The notes below the pieces were generated by a model that made no database searches, was not told where the DNA came from, and saw only the letters and a list, made by a program, of their open reading frames with translations. 64,000 nt of DNA from Paracyclopina nana. Taxonomy: Eukaryota; Arthropoda; Copepoda; Cyclopoida; Cyclopettidae. The stretch spans positions 16,318,501-16,382,500 of the forward strand of contig JAGUCH010000002.1 in NCBI GenBank assembly GCA_019096065.1. The letters run 5' to 3'. This document shows positions 10,698-21,138 of this stretch, piece after piece (position 1 is the stretch's first letter; each line of letters opens with the position of its first letter). Both the position numbers and the translations under genes were made by a program.

Positions 10698-11368
10698 TTA
10701 TTGGACCAGAATTTCTCTGTCATCAGAACTCATTCGATTGCTCCTGTATCTTGCGAGGAAGTATCCACCCAAAACCAGGATGACCAGGCCCCCAAGAGCT
10801 GCTCCCACAACAATTGGAATTATGTCTTTCTTGATGGGGAATTGAGGCGTTGTGGACATGGTGGAAGCTGTGGTGTTGTGCAGAGGTGGCCAAGTAAAAG
10901 TTGAAGCTGTGGAGGTTGTGGAGGAATTCGTGGAGGAAGTTGTGGAGTTGGAAGTTGTGGAAGAAGTTGAAGATGAAGTCGTAGATGAAGTTGTTGATGA
11001 AGTCGTAGATGAAGTTGTTGAAGAAGTTGTAGATGAAGTTGTAGATGAAGTTGTAGATGAAGTTGTTGAAGAAGTTGTAGATGAAGTCGTAGATGAAGTC
11101 GTAGATGAAGTTGTTGAAGAAGTCGTAGATGAAGTTGTTGATGAAGTCGTAGATGAAGTCGTAGAAGTAGATGTTGTAGGAGTTGTAGATGTAGTAGTTG
11201 TGTCTATTAATAGTGTTGTTAGATCACTATAATTAATAATTAATGATTTCAGAGCTTACTTTCTTTAAAGAGTTGCAAAGTCTCCCCTGAGTCCACTAAT
11301 TGGCCTTGGCAAAGGCCAGATGCAAGCAAAATTGCCAACATGATAAAAAGTTGAGATTTACCCATCAT
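10698..11368 (-). CDS. Mucin-like type I membrane protein with LAMP-like transmembrane tail
   Basis: Two exons are inferred, 11368-11260 and 11203-10698, with a 56-bp intron, giving about 204 residues. The N-terminus is a signal peptide (MMGKSQLFIMLAILLASGLC). The middle is an almost pure Thr/Ser tract built from ACT/TCA/TCT/ACA codons (DNA repeats at about 10900-11205), expected to be O-glycosylated. The C-terminus carries a membrane anchor (IIPIVVGAALGGLVILVLGG) followed by a short basic-then-acidic tail ending SDDREILVQ. The anchor strongly resembles LAMP/CD68-family transmembrane segments, but the lysosomal GYxx-hydrophobic tail motif is absent. The stop codon lies inside AATAAA (TTTATT at 10697-10702 on +). 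The Val/Glu/Asp-rich frame on the opposite strand is a by-product of the repeats. Confidence 0.75.
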
Positions 11369-11532
11369 GATCGATTTCACAGCGTGAACTAACAAATTGC
11401 CAAATGTTTTTTATTATCACTCTGTGGTCGAATATAGTGGGCTTTTATTCATATTATTAAAAAAAAACCTCAACAGTAAGTGTGCTTCGTGTATTTTCAG
11501 CAACTTTGTCTCACGGGACAAAACAAAGCTTT

Positions 11533-12324
11533 TTAATCCACTTTCTTCTCAGAGGGCTGAGGCTTCATTTTGGCAAGTAGCTCATCAACTTTCTCCTTAA
11601 TAGGCTTCAAGGCCTCATCAATTTTGGTCTACAATAAGCTCACGTTTTTTGGCTCGATTTAAAAAATTCATGCTGTCATACCTGATTGTCCCTGTAGATT
11701 TTAGGCGCAGAAAAAGCAATCACCCATAGAGTAATCAATACAGTTGTCCCATAAAACATGCGACCAATATAAGTCAAAGCATACATGGCTGAAATTCAAG
11801 TGAGGTTTTTTTTAAATTCAACTTTTTGGAAAATAATGCAATTTACCTGCAGCGAATTTCAGTGACTTGATCATGTCTTCAATCAGGATGGCGGATTTGA
11901 TTTGTGCCAAAGCAGCATTGATATGCTTGACCACAAAAATGGCTGTCTCACGAACTTGATCCACCGGCAGAGTCACATCAAAGCTCAGGCAGTGCTGCAA
12001 AGTAGATATTAATCAACGGCCCACAACAACAAAAAAAGCCTCCTCTCTAAATGAAACCTCAATAACAATAATTTTACAAAATGGCATCACTACCTTGAAA
12101 GGGTGTCCATCTTCGGTCTTATTCACAGCTGACAAAACTGACTTGTAAATCCTGAAGGCCATTGTGGAGACAATCAAGGCCAGTCCAAGGTTGGCCATGA
12201 CTGAGATGATGGAGACATAGCGAACCGCCAAAAGAATGACGAGAACTGCGCCAAAAATGATGCCTGAATCTCTGGGATTTTTCCAGTAGATCAAATGCTC
12301 TCGGACTTCAGGTGTCAGCCACAT
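11533..12324 (-). CDS. Rtnl1: Reticulon-family ER-shaping protein
   Basis: Four exons are inferred, 12324-12094, 11994-11847, 11788-11682 and 11628-11533, giving about 193 residues starting MWLTPEVREHLIYWKNPRDS. It contains the reticulon homology domain: a first hydrophobic hairpin (GAVLVILLAVRYVSIISVMANLGLAL), then IYKSVLSAVNKTEDGHPFK, a loop, a second hairpin (IGRMFYGTTVLITLWVIAFS), and the C-terminal APKIYRDNQTKIDEALKPIKEKVDELLAK coiled segment in two adjacent exons. Reticulons wedge into the cytosolic leaflet and curve ER tubules. This is a short isoform with almost nothing before the domain. Alternative upstream exons are possible but not seen. The gene name is by family, and paralogue assignment is not certain. 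Confidence 0.9.
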
Positions 12325-13117
12325 TTTGAAGCTGACAAAAGCAGGAAAAGACTATCACACACACACAGAGAAGCCAAGAAAGCTTATGGACAAATGCCAA
12401 GATTTCCTGCCCCTGTTTATCACAAAAATATCATTAGCTCTCCTTTAGACACCAAGTCTCTGTTTAGTTAAATAATTATAAAAAACTATGCAGCCTTTAA
12501 CTGGCCTCAATTTTGCTAACAAAGGCCATAATAATCTCTTTTATAAAAAAGTTGAAAATATTCCAAAATCATCTTTTGAGTAGACTTTTAATATTAATTC
12601 ATTAGTCAAATCTCACCACGTGGAATTAATGCAACTTGCGAAAAATGCAAAAACAGCTTTCTAACTTAAATTACTTTTGTGCTCAGCAAAGGTAGCAGTG
12701 ATTTGCTTGAATTTCAGGAAGGTTCGGCTTTCTAAGATGCAATGAAAATTCATAGTGAAGCCTCAACAAGTGAGCGAGTTTTCACATAGAAGAAAAGAGC
12801 TTTCTAAATTTCCTGACAGTGCTCCAATATGGAAGGATAACATTTTTCATCCTTGATAATTGATAAGGAAATCATGCAGATACTAGTAGACAAAGCTCGT
12901 TTATTAAGAGCTACAAAATAAAGCAAGTAACTTAAATTAAAAGTCCCGTGATTAAGACTTTTAAAATTCATGCTTCATTTCCTAGGTAATTTCAGCATCA
13001 AAAGTAAGCTTAATTATGAAAAGTAAGTTAACTTTTACATTAAATAAGTAAACTTGGAAGAGAACTTTGATCTTATTGCTTATTGAAGCAAAGATAACTT
13101 TTCGCTACTAGGCAATC
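12325..13117. other. Intergenic, AT-rich; no gene seen
   Basis: About 790 bp between the divergent reticulon and 95-aa membrane-protein genes. It contains a short CA run near 12355-12365 and otherwise AT-rich sequence with frequent stops. I see no RNA gene, inverted repeat or strong promoter motif. Confidence 0.5.
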
Positions 13118-13405
13118 ATGCAGCTGATAAGTGATAAGATACTTTTGGCTTGTGCTTTTCTTTGCTTCCCATGGACATCAGCAGGGCCGATTTTGGAACC
13201 ATCTACCTACAACAATGGCCATATTCAAGGAACTTCAATTCAGGATGTGATTTACAAAGGCCTCCATTTGGGAGAAACCACTACAGAAGGCAAACCTAAG
13301 GAACCTGAGAGTGACACTGTGCCCATCATCGTGGGATCGGTTTTGGCTGTAATTGTGGTGGCCGTTCTAGTGTGGTACATAGTTATGAGATTCAGAAGAA
13401 AATAA
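13118..13405 (+). CDS. Small type I membrane protein (95 aa)
   Basis: This intronless frame begins at ATG 13118. It encodes a signal peptide (residues 1-22, cleavage likely after TSAG), an extracellular stretch of about 45 residues with a Thr/Glu/Pro-rich stalk, and one transmembrane helix at about 69-90 (VPIIVGSVLAVIVVAVLVWY) followed by MRFRRK at the cytosolic end. The TM start (PIIVG) resembles that of the mucin-like protein 2 kb upstream (PIVVG). No family is recognised. The stop TAA 13403-13405 lies inside AATAAA 13401-13406. CpG is scarce. It could encode a secreted-side adhesion or receptor accessory peptide, but nothing in the sequence fixes a function. Confidence 0.7.
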   Translation: MQLISDKILLACAFLCFPWTSAGPILEPSTYNNGHIQGTSIQDVIYKGLHLGETTTEGKPKEPESDTVPIIVGSVLAVIVVAVLVWYIVMRFRRK

Positions 13406-13826
13406 ACTTAGCATCCTTGAAATACACTTTTTCCAATCATTAACTAAGACTACAAGTTTGAAAATTCCCAATTCAATAGTGACCCTAATCATAAAAATTA
13501 ACTAAGAATACTAAAAGTTTATCCCTCATAAAGTACTCAGGTAATTAAAAGTTGGAAGCAAGTTTAGTTTAGAAATAGTTATGTCTCAGCATTGTGAAAT
13601 TCCGAGAAAAAACTGATGGAGTGACTGCGTTGAGTGCGTTCTGGGAAGTTTCCATGCAATCAAGGTAATTGCACCATGCATGGCAAATACGCAGCATTTC
13701 CAAAATTACTCATCAAATACACAAACTTAAATCGTAAAAGCGTATGTACTGCGTATTTAAGTATACCTATGCGAATTGTGATAAGCATGAAAAAAAGTCA
13801 AAAACCTTCCGAGTGGAATGGAATGA

Positions 13827-14336
13827 TTTGCGGCTAGAGGTGTATCGGGCTCAGGCCCGAGCCCGAAAGCCCGATACCAATTTCTGGCCCGAGCTAAATA
13901 AGACCCCAGCCCGAGCCCGACTCGGGCCGATTTACAGAAAGCCCGAAAAAGCCCGAAATCATTTTCAAAAAGCCCGAAGTGGCCCGAATGACATTTTTTA
14001 AAAATTCAAAAACTTGTTCAAAATCAGAAAAACAATTGCTCCAGATTGTGAGCTTTAATATTGAGTTTGATTGTTAAGTATCTCTTCATTTGCACAACCT
14101 TCAGTAATTGATGAGAATTTCATAACAATGAAGTGATTTTTATTCAGATTTTTCCTGAAAAATTGTAGAGTTTGTCTCGGCCCGAAAAGCCCGTAACATT
14201 TTTTGACTGGCCCGAAAAAGCCCGAAGCCTGAAAAAAAAGTTCAGGCCCGGCCCGACCCGACCCGAGTAATTTTTTGAAAGCCCGAGCCCGACCCGAGCC
14301 CGACATTTCTTGGCCCGATACACCTCTATTTGCGGC
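13827..14336. mobile_element. hAT-type MITE with 8-bp TSD and GGCCCGA-rich subterminal repeats
   Basis: The element spans 13835-14328 (494 bp). Its ends are identical inverted repeats, TAGAGGTGTATCGGGC. They are flanked by the perfect 8-bp duplication TTTGCGGC at 13827-13834 and 14329-14336. The TAGAGGTG terminus and 8-bp TSD are hallmarks of hAT elements. Both ends carry many copies of GGCCCGA/GCCCGAG, on opposite strands at the two ends, suggestive of subterminal transposase-binding sites. The middle is AT-rich with no transposase, so it must depend on an autonomous hAT elsewhere. Confidence 0.88.
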
Positions 14337-15034
14337 CCTGAGCGTACACCAATCACGAACTGTTGCGTTTGAAACTTAACGCCAATCAAATTCGCGGAAA
14401 TTTCTTTTTGTTATGCACTTTTCATCTTCTTTATTGCAGCGCCCTCTATATTTTTCTGGCCCAAAAGTATTCATAAAAGTGGCAATTGGGAACAAAAGAA
14501 TTAGTTTTCAAGCTTCAAATATATTTTTGTTTTTATGAGGGTACAAGATATTCGTATGCGAGTAATAAACGCATGTAGTATTATGTAATTTGTAGAGGGC
14601 GCTATATAGAAAAGTAAACTATGGTCCTTTCATTTTTGTAGAAAATCGTTATCAGTTGAGACCAAATTCGAAAGAAGCATCAAGTGGCTCTTTTTGATAG
14701 TTTTTGGGTGTAGTCTCATTTGATAACTGGTATAACTCTGGCGCTTTAAAATGTACTCTCAGAGCATTAAAATGGCGTGGTGAAATGTGATGCAATAATC
14801 ACAGAAATTTACTCCATTGACGCAGTTTTTCACACAACTTGGTAACAATCTCTCAATGTTTCAACATTGATCGCCTGCTTTTGATTCCTTTCTCGCACTA
14901 AATAAAACAAACAGTTGCTTTTGACTTTCCCTCCCTCCCACACACACACACACATCCAATCAAGCTTAGAAAGATTTCTGCTCAAGGGCAGAAAAACACA
15001 AGTGATCTCATCCACAATTTTACTCTGAAAAAGC
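14337..15034. other. Intergenic; inverted AGCGCCCTCTA motif and CA run
   Basis: About 700 bp with no coding signal. An 11-bp inverted motif (AGCGCCCTCTA near 14437-14447, and its complement near 14594-14604) brackets about 150 bp and might be the core of a small repeat. A short CA microsatellite lies at 14939-14954. No other structure is seen. Confidence 0.4.
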
Positions 15035-15732
15035 ATGTGTATTAAGAAGGAACAACCAATGCAGTCTATCAATCACAATGGTTCCAAAATTACTAAGCCA
15101 AAGCCAAAGGAGAATGTCAACAAGAAAACAACAACGCGTCGGAAACCCATCACTGTCAATGATCTATTGAACAATCTTGTGGTCACAAAAGTAGACTTGA
15201 GCAATACTGTCAACAAGGATGATGATCACCAAGGGCAAAAAGTCAGGGTTGGAACAAGGGCTTTCATCCAAATTATGCTCCATTCCCTTAAATGCAGGTG
15301 AGCTGCCTAAAATATGAAAAAAATCCCATTTTATTTGCCTTTGTTTTGAGGCAATGAATCCTCTTGGATTTTCTTCTTATTATTCTAAATTCAAGGACAG
15401 TAGCATTGAAAAAATTTAAGTTGATTCAAGGCTGGAAAAAACTGGATTTTTCCAGATGAATGCCTTTATGACAGTGCTGAAAAAAGCCTCTTATTTCTGT
15501 TTCCAGTTCTTGTGAGGAGGCCAAATGCAAGAAGATGAAAATGGTCATGACTCACTACATCAAATGTACAAAGCTCAAAAGTGGAGAGAATTGCTCTTTG
15601 TGTAGGCAGCTACTGAGCGTTGTGGGTGAACATGCTTTATTTCTATGCCCATTGCGCTTTGATGGCCCTAAATTGCCTTGCCCAGTTCCCATGTGTGACG
15701 TCATGAGGGCAACAGCAGCCCTTAAGGCTTAA
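15035..15732 (+). CDS. TAZ-type zinc-finger protein without other domains
   Basis: Exons 15035-15297 and 15507-15732 (209-bp intron) encode about 162 residues. The N-terminal half is Lys/Asn-rich and probably disordered. The C-terminal half matches the TAZ2-type fold of CBP/p300: IQIMLHSLKCSS, CEEAKCKKMKMVMTHYIKC, then GENCSLCRQLLSVVGEHALFLC and KLPCPVPMC, reproducing the HCCC-type ligands in order. In CBP this domain binds transactivation domains. Here it stands alone with no HAT, KIX or bromodomain, so I infer a small transcription-related adaptor or competitor. The start codon is the first ATG in a frame that stays open through the donor. No homologue of this stand-alone architecture is known to me. 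Confidence 0.72.
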
Positions 15733-16791
15733 CCCGTTCAAGCATTTCACAGCTGGCTACTTCTTTATGCAGCAATTTTTCAAGGGAATTTCAACTGTCA
15801 ATTTGTTTTTTTGTTTAAGAGAAAAGGTATCAAAATGCTAATCTAAATCTATTTCAAAAAACTCCAAATTTTCTGTTTTGTGATTTTTATAAAGAATTAT
15901 GATTTCACACGAAAGAAAAATAAATCCTATGAAGCGTTCAAATGATGCAGGCATTTTTGGCAGGCTTTGCCATCTGCTCAGTCTGGTAACACTTTGCTAT
16001 TCTCTATGTTGATGCTACAGAGGGGGCTCTAAACACAGAATTGTAGTAGCCTATGGGATGCTGTCAGTCATTGCATTTGACTGAGTCTGATTTTGTAGTC
16101 CTTGACTGAATTTGAGGTTAGTTTTATTAAAATTGGAAACAGCACTGCTTTTCATAGGCAAAGAGGAACCTTTTAATTTATTTCAAAAAGTGATAATCTT
16201 CTCTAGCTAGTTAGCTTCCATAATCAAATTGCTATCATGATCACTTAATTATCAGAAGTACATTCCTATTTGGCTATTCTTCAACATATCATCACAAGGC
16301 AAAAGTATTTATAAGTTGCATCAGTAACCTTTCTTAGCTTGTATTAGACATTATCCTAGCCTAATAAAGGTCCAAGTGTAATGATGACGATGAACTTAGA
16401 AAAGAAAAGATAAGAAGAACTGAGTGAAATACCACTTGTTATGTGAGTGTCTTGCGTGATTAAAGAATCCGTGAGTTGGAATTTATAGTAACTACTTAGC
16501 AGGGAGAATTCACAGCTGTTTCCTTTGAATTCTGATTTGGACAAGACTGTTTCAATTGGAAAATTATCTCAATTCAAAATTATATGTATCAAGCTTGCTG
16601 TCAGTGTCTCTCAAGTTCAGCTACAAAAAATAAGCATGACATCTGTGATTTTAAGCTTGTAACTCAAAGGAAAAAAACTAGTTAAGAGTGGAACTTTCTC
16701 AGATTTGATGGGAAAATCTTTGCTTCCCAAGTGGAGAAAGTCAAAATATCTTAAGCTAACTTTCTTTCAGATTTTCCAACAACAATCAGTC
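15733..16791. other. Intergenic, no gene seen
   Basis: About 1.06 kb between the TAZ gene and trehalase. AATAAA occurs at about 15919, roughly 190 bp after the TAZ stop. A pyrimidine-rich tract ending tttctttcag at 16770 could be the acceptor of a 5' UTR intron of trehalase. Nothing else is supported. Confidence 0.45.
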
Positions 16792-18972
16792 ATGAGTTGG
16801 TGCCTGAGCTTGTTCTGCTTGTGGACTTTTTTCAGTCCTTGCCATTTTCTGCTAAATTTGCCTCCACCCTGTGACAATGAGATCTACTGCAAGACAGATG
16901 AACATGGGCTACTCCATGTGGTGCAAATGGCAAGGCTTTACAAGGACAGCAAAACATTTGTGGACAAGTCCATCAAAACATCCCAAGAGGAAGTTTTGAA
17001 AAACTTCCAATCACTTATGACAGTAAATTATCAGACTTTAAAATTAATGCAGCTTAAACAACAATACCAATTTAAAGGAGTCTGGAAATATGCCTTCAAA
17101 AGAGCAAGTGCAGTCATTCGTGGATGAAAACTTTGACCCTGAAGGATCAGAATTTGAGGACTGGGAGCCAAGTGATTGGAATGAAGATATTGAAGTGCTC
17201 AAGCACATAAAAGTAACTAAATTGAGCTGTCTTTATCCAAAAGTTAGTGAGTTATGTGTATTTGTTGGATTCTATTAGGATGAAAGGTATAGGGAAATGA
17301 TCAAAGATCTTCACTCCAGATGGCAAGAGTTGGGCAGGAAAATCAAACCAGATGTCCAAGCTCATCCTGAGAAGTACTCCTTGAAATACTTGGCCCAACC
17401 TTTCATAGTTCCTGGAGGAAGATTCAGGGAAATGTACTACTGGGACTCATTCTGGACAATCCAAGGGCTGATTGTGTCTGAAATGTATGATACAGTCCAT
17501 GGTATGCTTGCCAACTTTGTCCAGTTGATCAAGGACTTGGGGCACATTCCAAATGGCAATAGGATCTATTATGACAGGAGAAGCCAGCCTCCACTCTTCA
17601 TCTCTATGGTGGATGCTTACTTGGATGCCAGTGAGGATGAGAAATTCCTGCAGGATAACATTCAGTACTTGGATCAGGAGTTCAGCTTTTGGATGGACCA
17701 AAGAACCATCAATGTGACAGTTGATGGACAAACTCATAGGCTAGCCGTTTACAATGTTGAAGTAGATGATCCCAGGCCAGGTAATATTTCTAGCAGCATT
17801 TTATGATGAATAATTCATGTTTTTCCATTCCAGAATCTTACTATGAAGATTATCATGATGCTCAAAAGCTACCAACTCCTGAGGAGAAGCAAGAGTTCTA
17901 CCAGAACATGAAATCAGGTGCTGAAAGTGGCTGGGATTACTCTACCAGATGGTGATGGCACTGTACTGTAAATGAACTCTAATAAAGCTTATAAATCATT
18001 ATAGGTTCTTCCATGAAGATGGCACCTCAAGTGTCAACCTGACAGACATAAAAACTAGGCACATAATTCCAGTGGACTTGAATGCCTACTTGTGCAAAAA
18101 TGCCAGAATTATGGCGAAATTCCATAGACTGTTGGGGCAGGAAGTGCATGCTCAAAATTATGATATCATCTTATCCCAGTTCATTGACTCCATTGATGAT
18201 GTGCTGTGGAATGAGGAAAAAGGAGCTTGGTTTGACTACAACACCAAAAATAGGGCACAGAACGTTCAGTTTTATCCCAGCAATGTGTCTCCACTTTGGG
18301 CTGAATGCTATGAGTAACTAATTATCAAGTAACTTAAAGACACATATTTTATTTCTTTTGTAATAGTCAAACAAAAATTCGTCAAAAGGGAATGAAAGAA
18401 AAGATATCAGCAGTGATTGACTATATGGAAAATCACAAAGCATTCAAATATCCAGGAGGTGTACCAACATCTCTAGTGTCATCAAATCAGCAATGGGACT
18501 TCAGGTATTTCAATTTTTTCAGATTAAACCATTGAGATAATTGAATGTTTTAGCAATGCTTGGCCTCCACTTCAAGAAATCATTGTGACAGGCTTAGAAA
18601 ACACTGGACTACCTAAGGGACAGCAACTGGCTTTAGAGCTAGTGGACAAATGGGTGAAGAATGTGTATGTTTCATATGTGCAGAGCAAGCAAAAAATGTT
18701 TGAGAAGTATGATGTTGAACAGGTTAGTTTTAAAGCTCAAATAGAAAAGCAGGTGTGATAAAAATGTTCTCCCCTAGATTGGACTTCCAGGAGGAGGAGG
18801 AGAATATGATGTTCAGGAAGGGTTTGGATGGTCCAATGGGGTGCTCATGCACTTTTTGAGCAAATATCAAGACCTCATTAGCCCAGATGTGGAAACAAGC
18901 AGTGCCCCTCTATCAGTTACTTCAACATTTGTGGTAGTCATGCTGATGACTGTGGGAATCATGTTTATATAG
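16792..18972 (+). CDS. Treh: Trehalase (alpha,alpha-trehalase, GH37), membrane-anchored form
   Basis: Eight exons are inferred: 16792-17022, 17078-17212, 17279-17780, 17834-17951, 18005-18313, 18367-18504, 18554-18722 and 18778-18972. The product has a signal peptide (MSWCLSLFCLWTFF), the N-terminal PPCDNEIYC motif, trehalase signature 1 (PGGRFREMYYWDSF), the catalytic-acid region AESGWDYSTRW, signature 2 (QWDFSNAWPP), and the base-containing GGGGEYDVQEGFGWSNG. The C-terminus ends in a hydrophobic stretch (FVVVMLMTVGIMFI), so the enzyme is probably membrane or GPI anchored with its active site outside the cell. It hydrolyses trehalose to two glucoses, the main blood-sugar step in arthropods. 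All catalytic motifs are intact. CpG is almost absent across the coding sequence. Confidence 0.95.
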
Positions 18973-19127
18973 ATTTAGTGAGAACATAATTGCTAGTCCA
19001 AGTCACTCTGCACAAAGTTACATGCAGCTGTATAGGTAGAGAGCTATATGGTGAACATACACTACATATACACTTTGATACTAATAAAGTCAGCTGATTA
19101 GTGCACAAGAACCTTTTACACTACAAA

Positions 19128-19991
19128 ATGGATTGTTGCAGCATTGAATTGCTTGCTGTGGTGGTTGCTTTGGGAATTGCTCTGAAATTCCTTTTTGGCT
19201 GGCATCAGAAGCAAACTAGGCTGAACAATCAGATCAGATGGAATGCAGCTGGAAAGGATGTTGTTGTCTTGCACCAGTTTCCCAGAGCCAGAACCTGTCC
19301 CAATCCATCACCCTACCCAATCAAGCTGGAGACATTTCTAAGAATGCACAGCATAAAATACATCAATGATTTTGAGGAGCCCATGAGTGAGAAGGGGAAA
19401 AGTCCCTGGATTACTTTGAATGGTGAAAATGTTGCAGACTCCCAGCTTGCAATAGAGTTTTTGGCTCAAAAGTTCAATCTGGATATAAACAAGGGACTGA
19501 CCCGACAAGAGGTAATCATGTCTAAAGCAATGAGGATCTTGATTGAGCAAGACCTCTACTGGGCACTGGCATGTGGAAGATGGATACATAGAAAGGCAAG
19601 GGATGTAACCACCTACTTTGCACCCATATTCAAAGGACTTCCTAGAAGTGTAGAAGCCTTCATAATCACTCATTTGTATTCAAGAATGGTTGAAAAGCAA
19701 GCCATAGCTCAAGGCATGGGGAGGCATTCACAAAGCCAAGTGGAGAAAATGGGCCTGGAAGATGTGAAAGACTTGTCAGACTTTTTGGGTGAAAAGAAGT
19801 TCACCTTTGGAGATGAGCCAACAATGCTGGATTGCACTCTGTTTGGTTTCATGTGCATGTTCATGTACTGCAGTCCAGCTGACAGCCTGTACACAAGGAC
19901 AATAAGAAAGGAGCATCAGAATTTGGTTGACTTCACAGAGAGGATGAAGGAAAAGTACTGGCCAGATTGGGAGCAAGCCAAGTATCATTAG
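19128..19991 (+). CDS. fax: Failed-axon-connections (fax/FAXC)-like protein
   Basis: An intronless frame from ATG 19128 gives 287 residues. After a short hydrophobic N-terminus (residues 6-22) comes a thioredoxin/GST-N-like fold: VVVLHQFPRARTCPNPSPYPIKLETFLRM, then a beta strand with PWITLNGENVADSQLAIEFLAQKF. An all-helical GST-C-like region (FTFGDEPTMLDCTLFGF) follows. This matches the fax/metaxin-related family, in which Drosophila fax genetically interacts with Abl in axon guidance. The single exon and the closely spaced AATAAATAAATG at about 20000 after the stop would fit either a compact gene or an old retrocopy. The frame is intact. Assignment is to the family, not a strict orthologue. 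Confidence 0.8.
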   Translation: MDCCSIELLAVVVALGIALKFLFGWHQKQTRLNNQIRWNAAGKDVVVLHQFPRARTCPNPSPYPIKLETFLRMHSIKYINDFEEPMSEKGKSPWITLNGENVADSQLAIEFLAQKFNLDINKGLTRQEVIMSKAMRILIEQDLYWALACGRWIHRKARDVTTYFAPIFKGLPRSVEAFIITHLYSRMVEKQAIAQGMGRHSQSQVEKMGLEDVKDLSDFLGEKKFTFGDEPTMLDCTLFGFMCMFMYCSPADSLYTRTIRKEHQNLVDFTERMKEKYWPDWEQAKYH

Positions 19992-20139
19992 AGTAGCATA
20001 ATAAATAAATGCTATACACTACATGCTTGAGTGGTTTCTTTTTGGAGTGACAAAGGCAAAAGCTAAAAACTCCAACTTGTAATTGAGTTTTTTTATGTAG
20101 GAATTGATCTTATTACTTTAACTAATCAATAATAATGTT

Positions 20140-21138
20140 TCAATTTTTCAATTGTGACAAGTACTCCTTGACGTTATCATTTACATCAGTAGGGGCCATA
20201 AACACATTTTGGTCTTGGTTTTGACAAAATAAACGAGAAGTTTGATCCAACCAATTATCACTTTTAACATGGTGGAAATCAGTGTGCACCCAAGCTTCCT
20301 CTGCAGCCATTTTTTGCTGATACTGAAAAGTCTTTTTCTGCATCTCTTGAGCACGCTCCCCTGCTGCCCCTCCCTTGGCAAATCTCACCCCAACTTTTTG
20401 CAAATTCTCAGATGGTTTACTCACGTCACCTTCGTCCTCCGAAGAGTCCTCATCATTCAACGTTGGTCTTCCTTCAGCTTTGCCAGTTTTGTCAGATTTA
20501 TCCAAGTACTGCAAATTTGGCTTTAGCGTAACAATACCCTCTAAAGGGGTCAAGTGGAGCTCATTCTTGCCATTAAATATTCCTACTGCATAACGGGAGG
20601 GAGTTTTGACTGCCTGACAACTGCTCAGTACAATTTTATCCATGATTCCACGATTAAAAGTGAGCTCTTGGTCAGCCTTTGGAGCATCTGGATTTCCGTC
20701 CACATTGAGGGCAATTTGCTCCCCCTTGGAAGAGTCAAAGTTGGCGCTAGAGGTGTTTAAGCTCATGGTGACTTCAATTTTTTGTTGCTTAGGCTTGATC
20801 TTTGCTTCCAAAACTTCAGTTGTCGAAGGGTCATATGGCAACGTGGACGGTCTCACTGGATACTAAAAAAGGGAGCAATGATACCTTTTGGAATTTCAAA
20901 ACGCCAAGTTACTTACTTGGAACAAGAATAGTTGCCTTGCCAAGGCTTTGGAGAGAAAAACGGGAATTTCATCCACTATGGGGTCATCGTCCTCATTTGG
21001 CTCATTAGGAATTGCACCATTTTCACTAGGCTCTTTTTTGATGACAGGCTCAACTTCTTTTGGGCTTAGATCGCCATTTCCGTGGATTTTCTCGAGCTCA
21101 TGATCAATTTCCATGACATCTCCTTGATTGTCAGCCAT
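20140..21138 (-). CDS. POLR3E: RNA polymerase III subunit RPC5 (POLR3E/Rpc37), short form
   Basis: Exons 21138-20917 and 20862-20140 (54-bp intron) give about 314 residues. The signature segment DEIPVFLSKALARQLFLFQ runs across the junction into YPVRPSTLPYD, followed by KIKPKQQKIEVTM, SKGEQIALNVDG and GELHLTPLEGIV-like sequence (here NELHLTPLEGIVTLKP), all hallmarks of the RPC5 N-terminal dimerisation domain that pairs with RPC4 in the Pol III initiation and termination subcomplex. It ends shortly after EEAWVHTDFHHVKS with a clean stop. Vertebrate RPC5 continues for several hundred residues of winged-helix extension. Here the protein is close in size to yeast Rpc37. The start ATG at 21138 precedes an acidic N-terminus. 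Confidence 0.92.

Noticed and set aside
10852-11232. Long plus-strand frame of Val/Asp/Glu repeats
   Set aside because: It is the antisense reading of the Thr/Ser tract of the minus-strand mucin-like gene, which has a signal peptide, a transmembrane tail and a matching splice.
14437-14604. Inverted AGCGCCCTCTA pair as a MITE
   Set aside because: Only 11 bp match with no extended arms or target duplication, so it is too weak to call.
14939-14954. CA-repeat as regulatory element
   Set aside because: It is a short microsatellite with no positional evidence for function.
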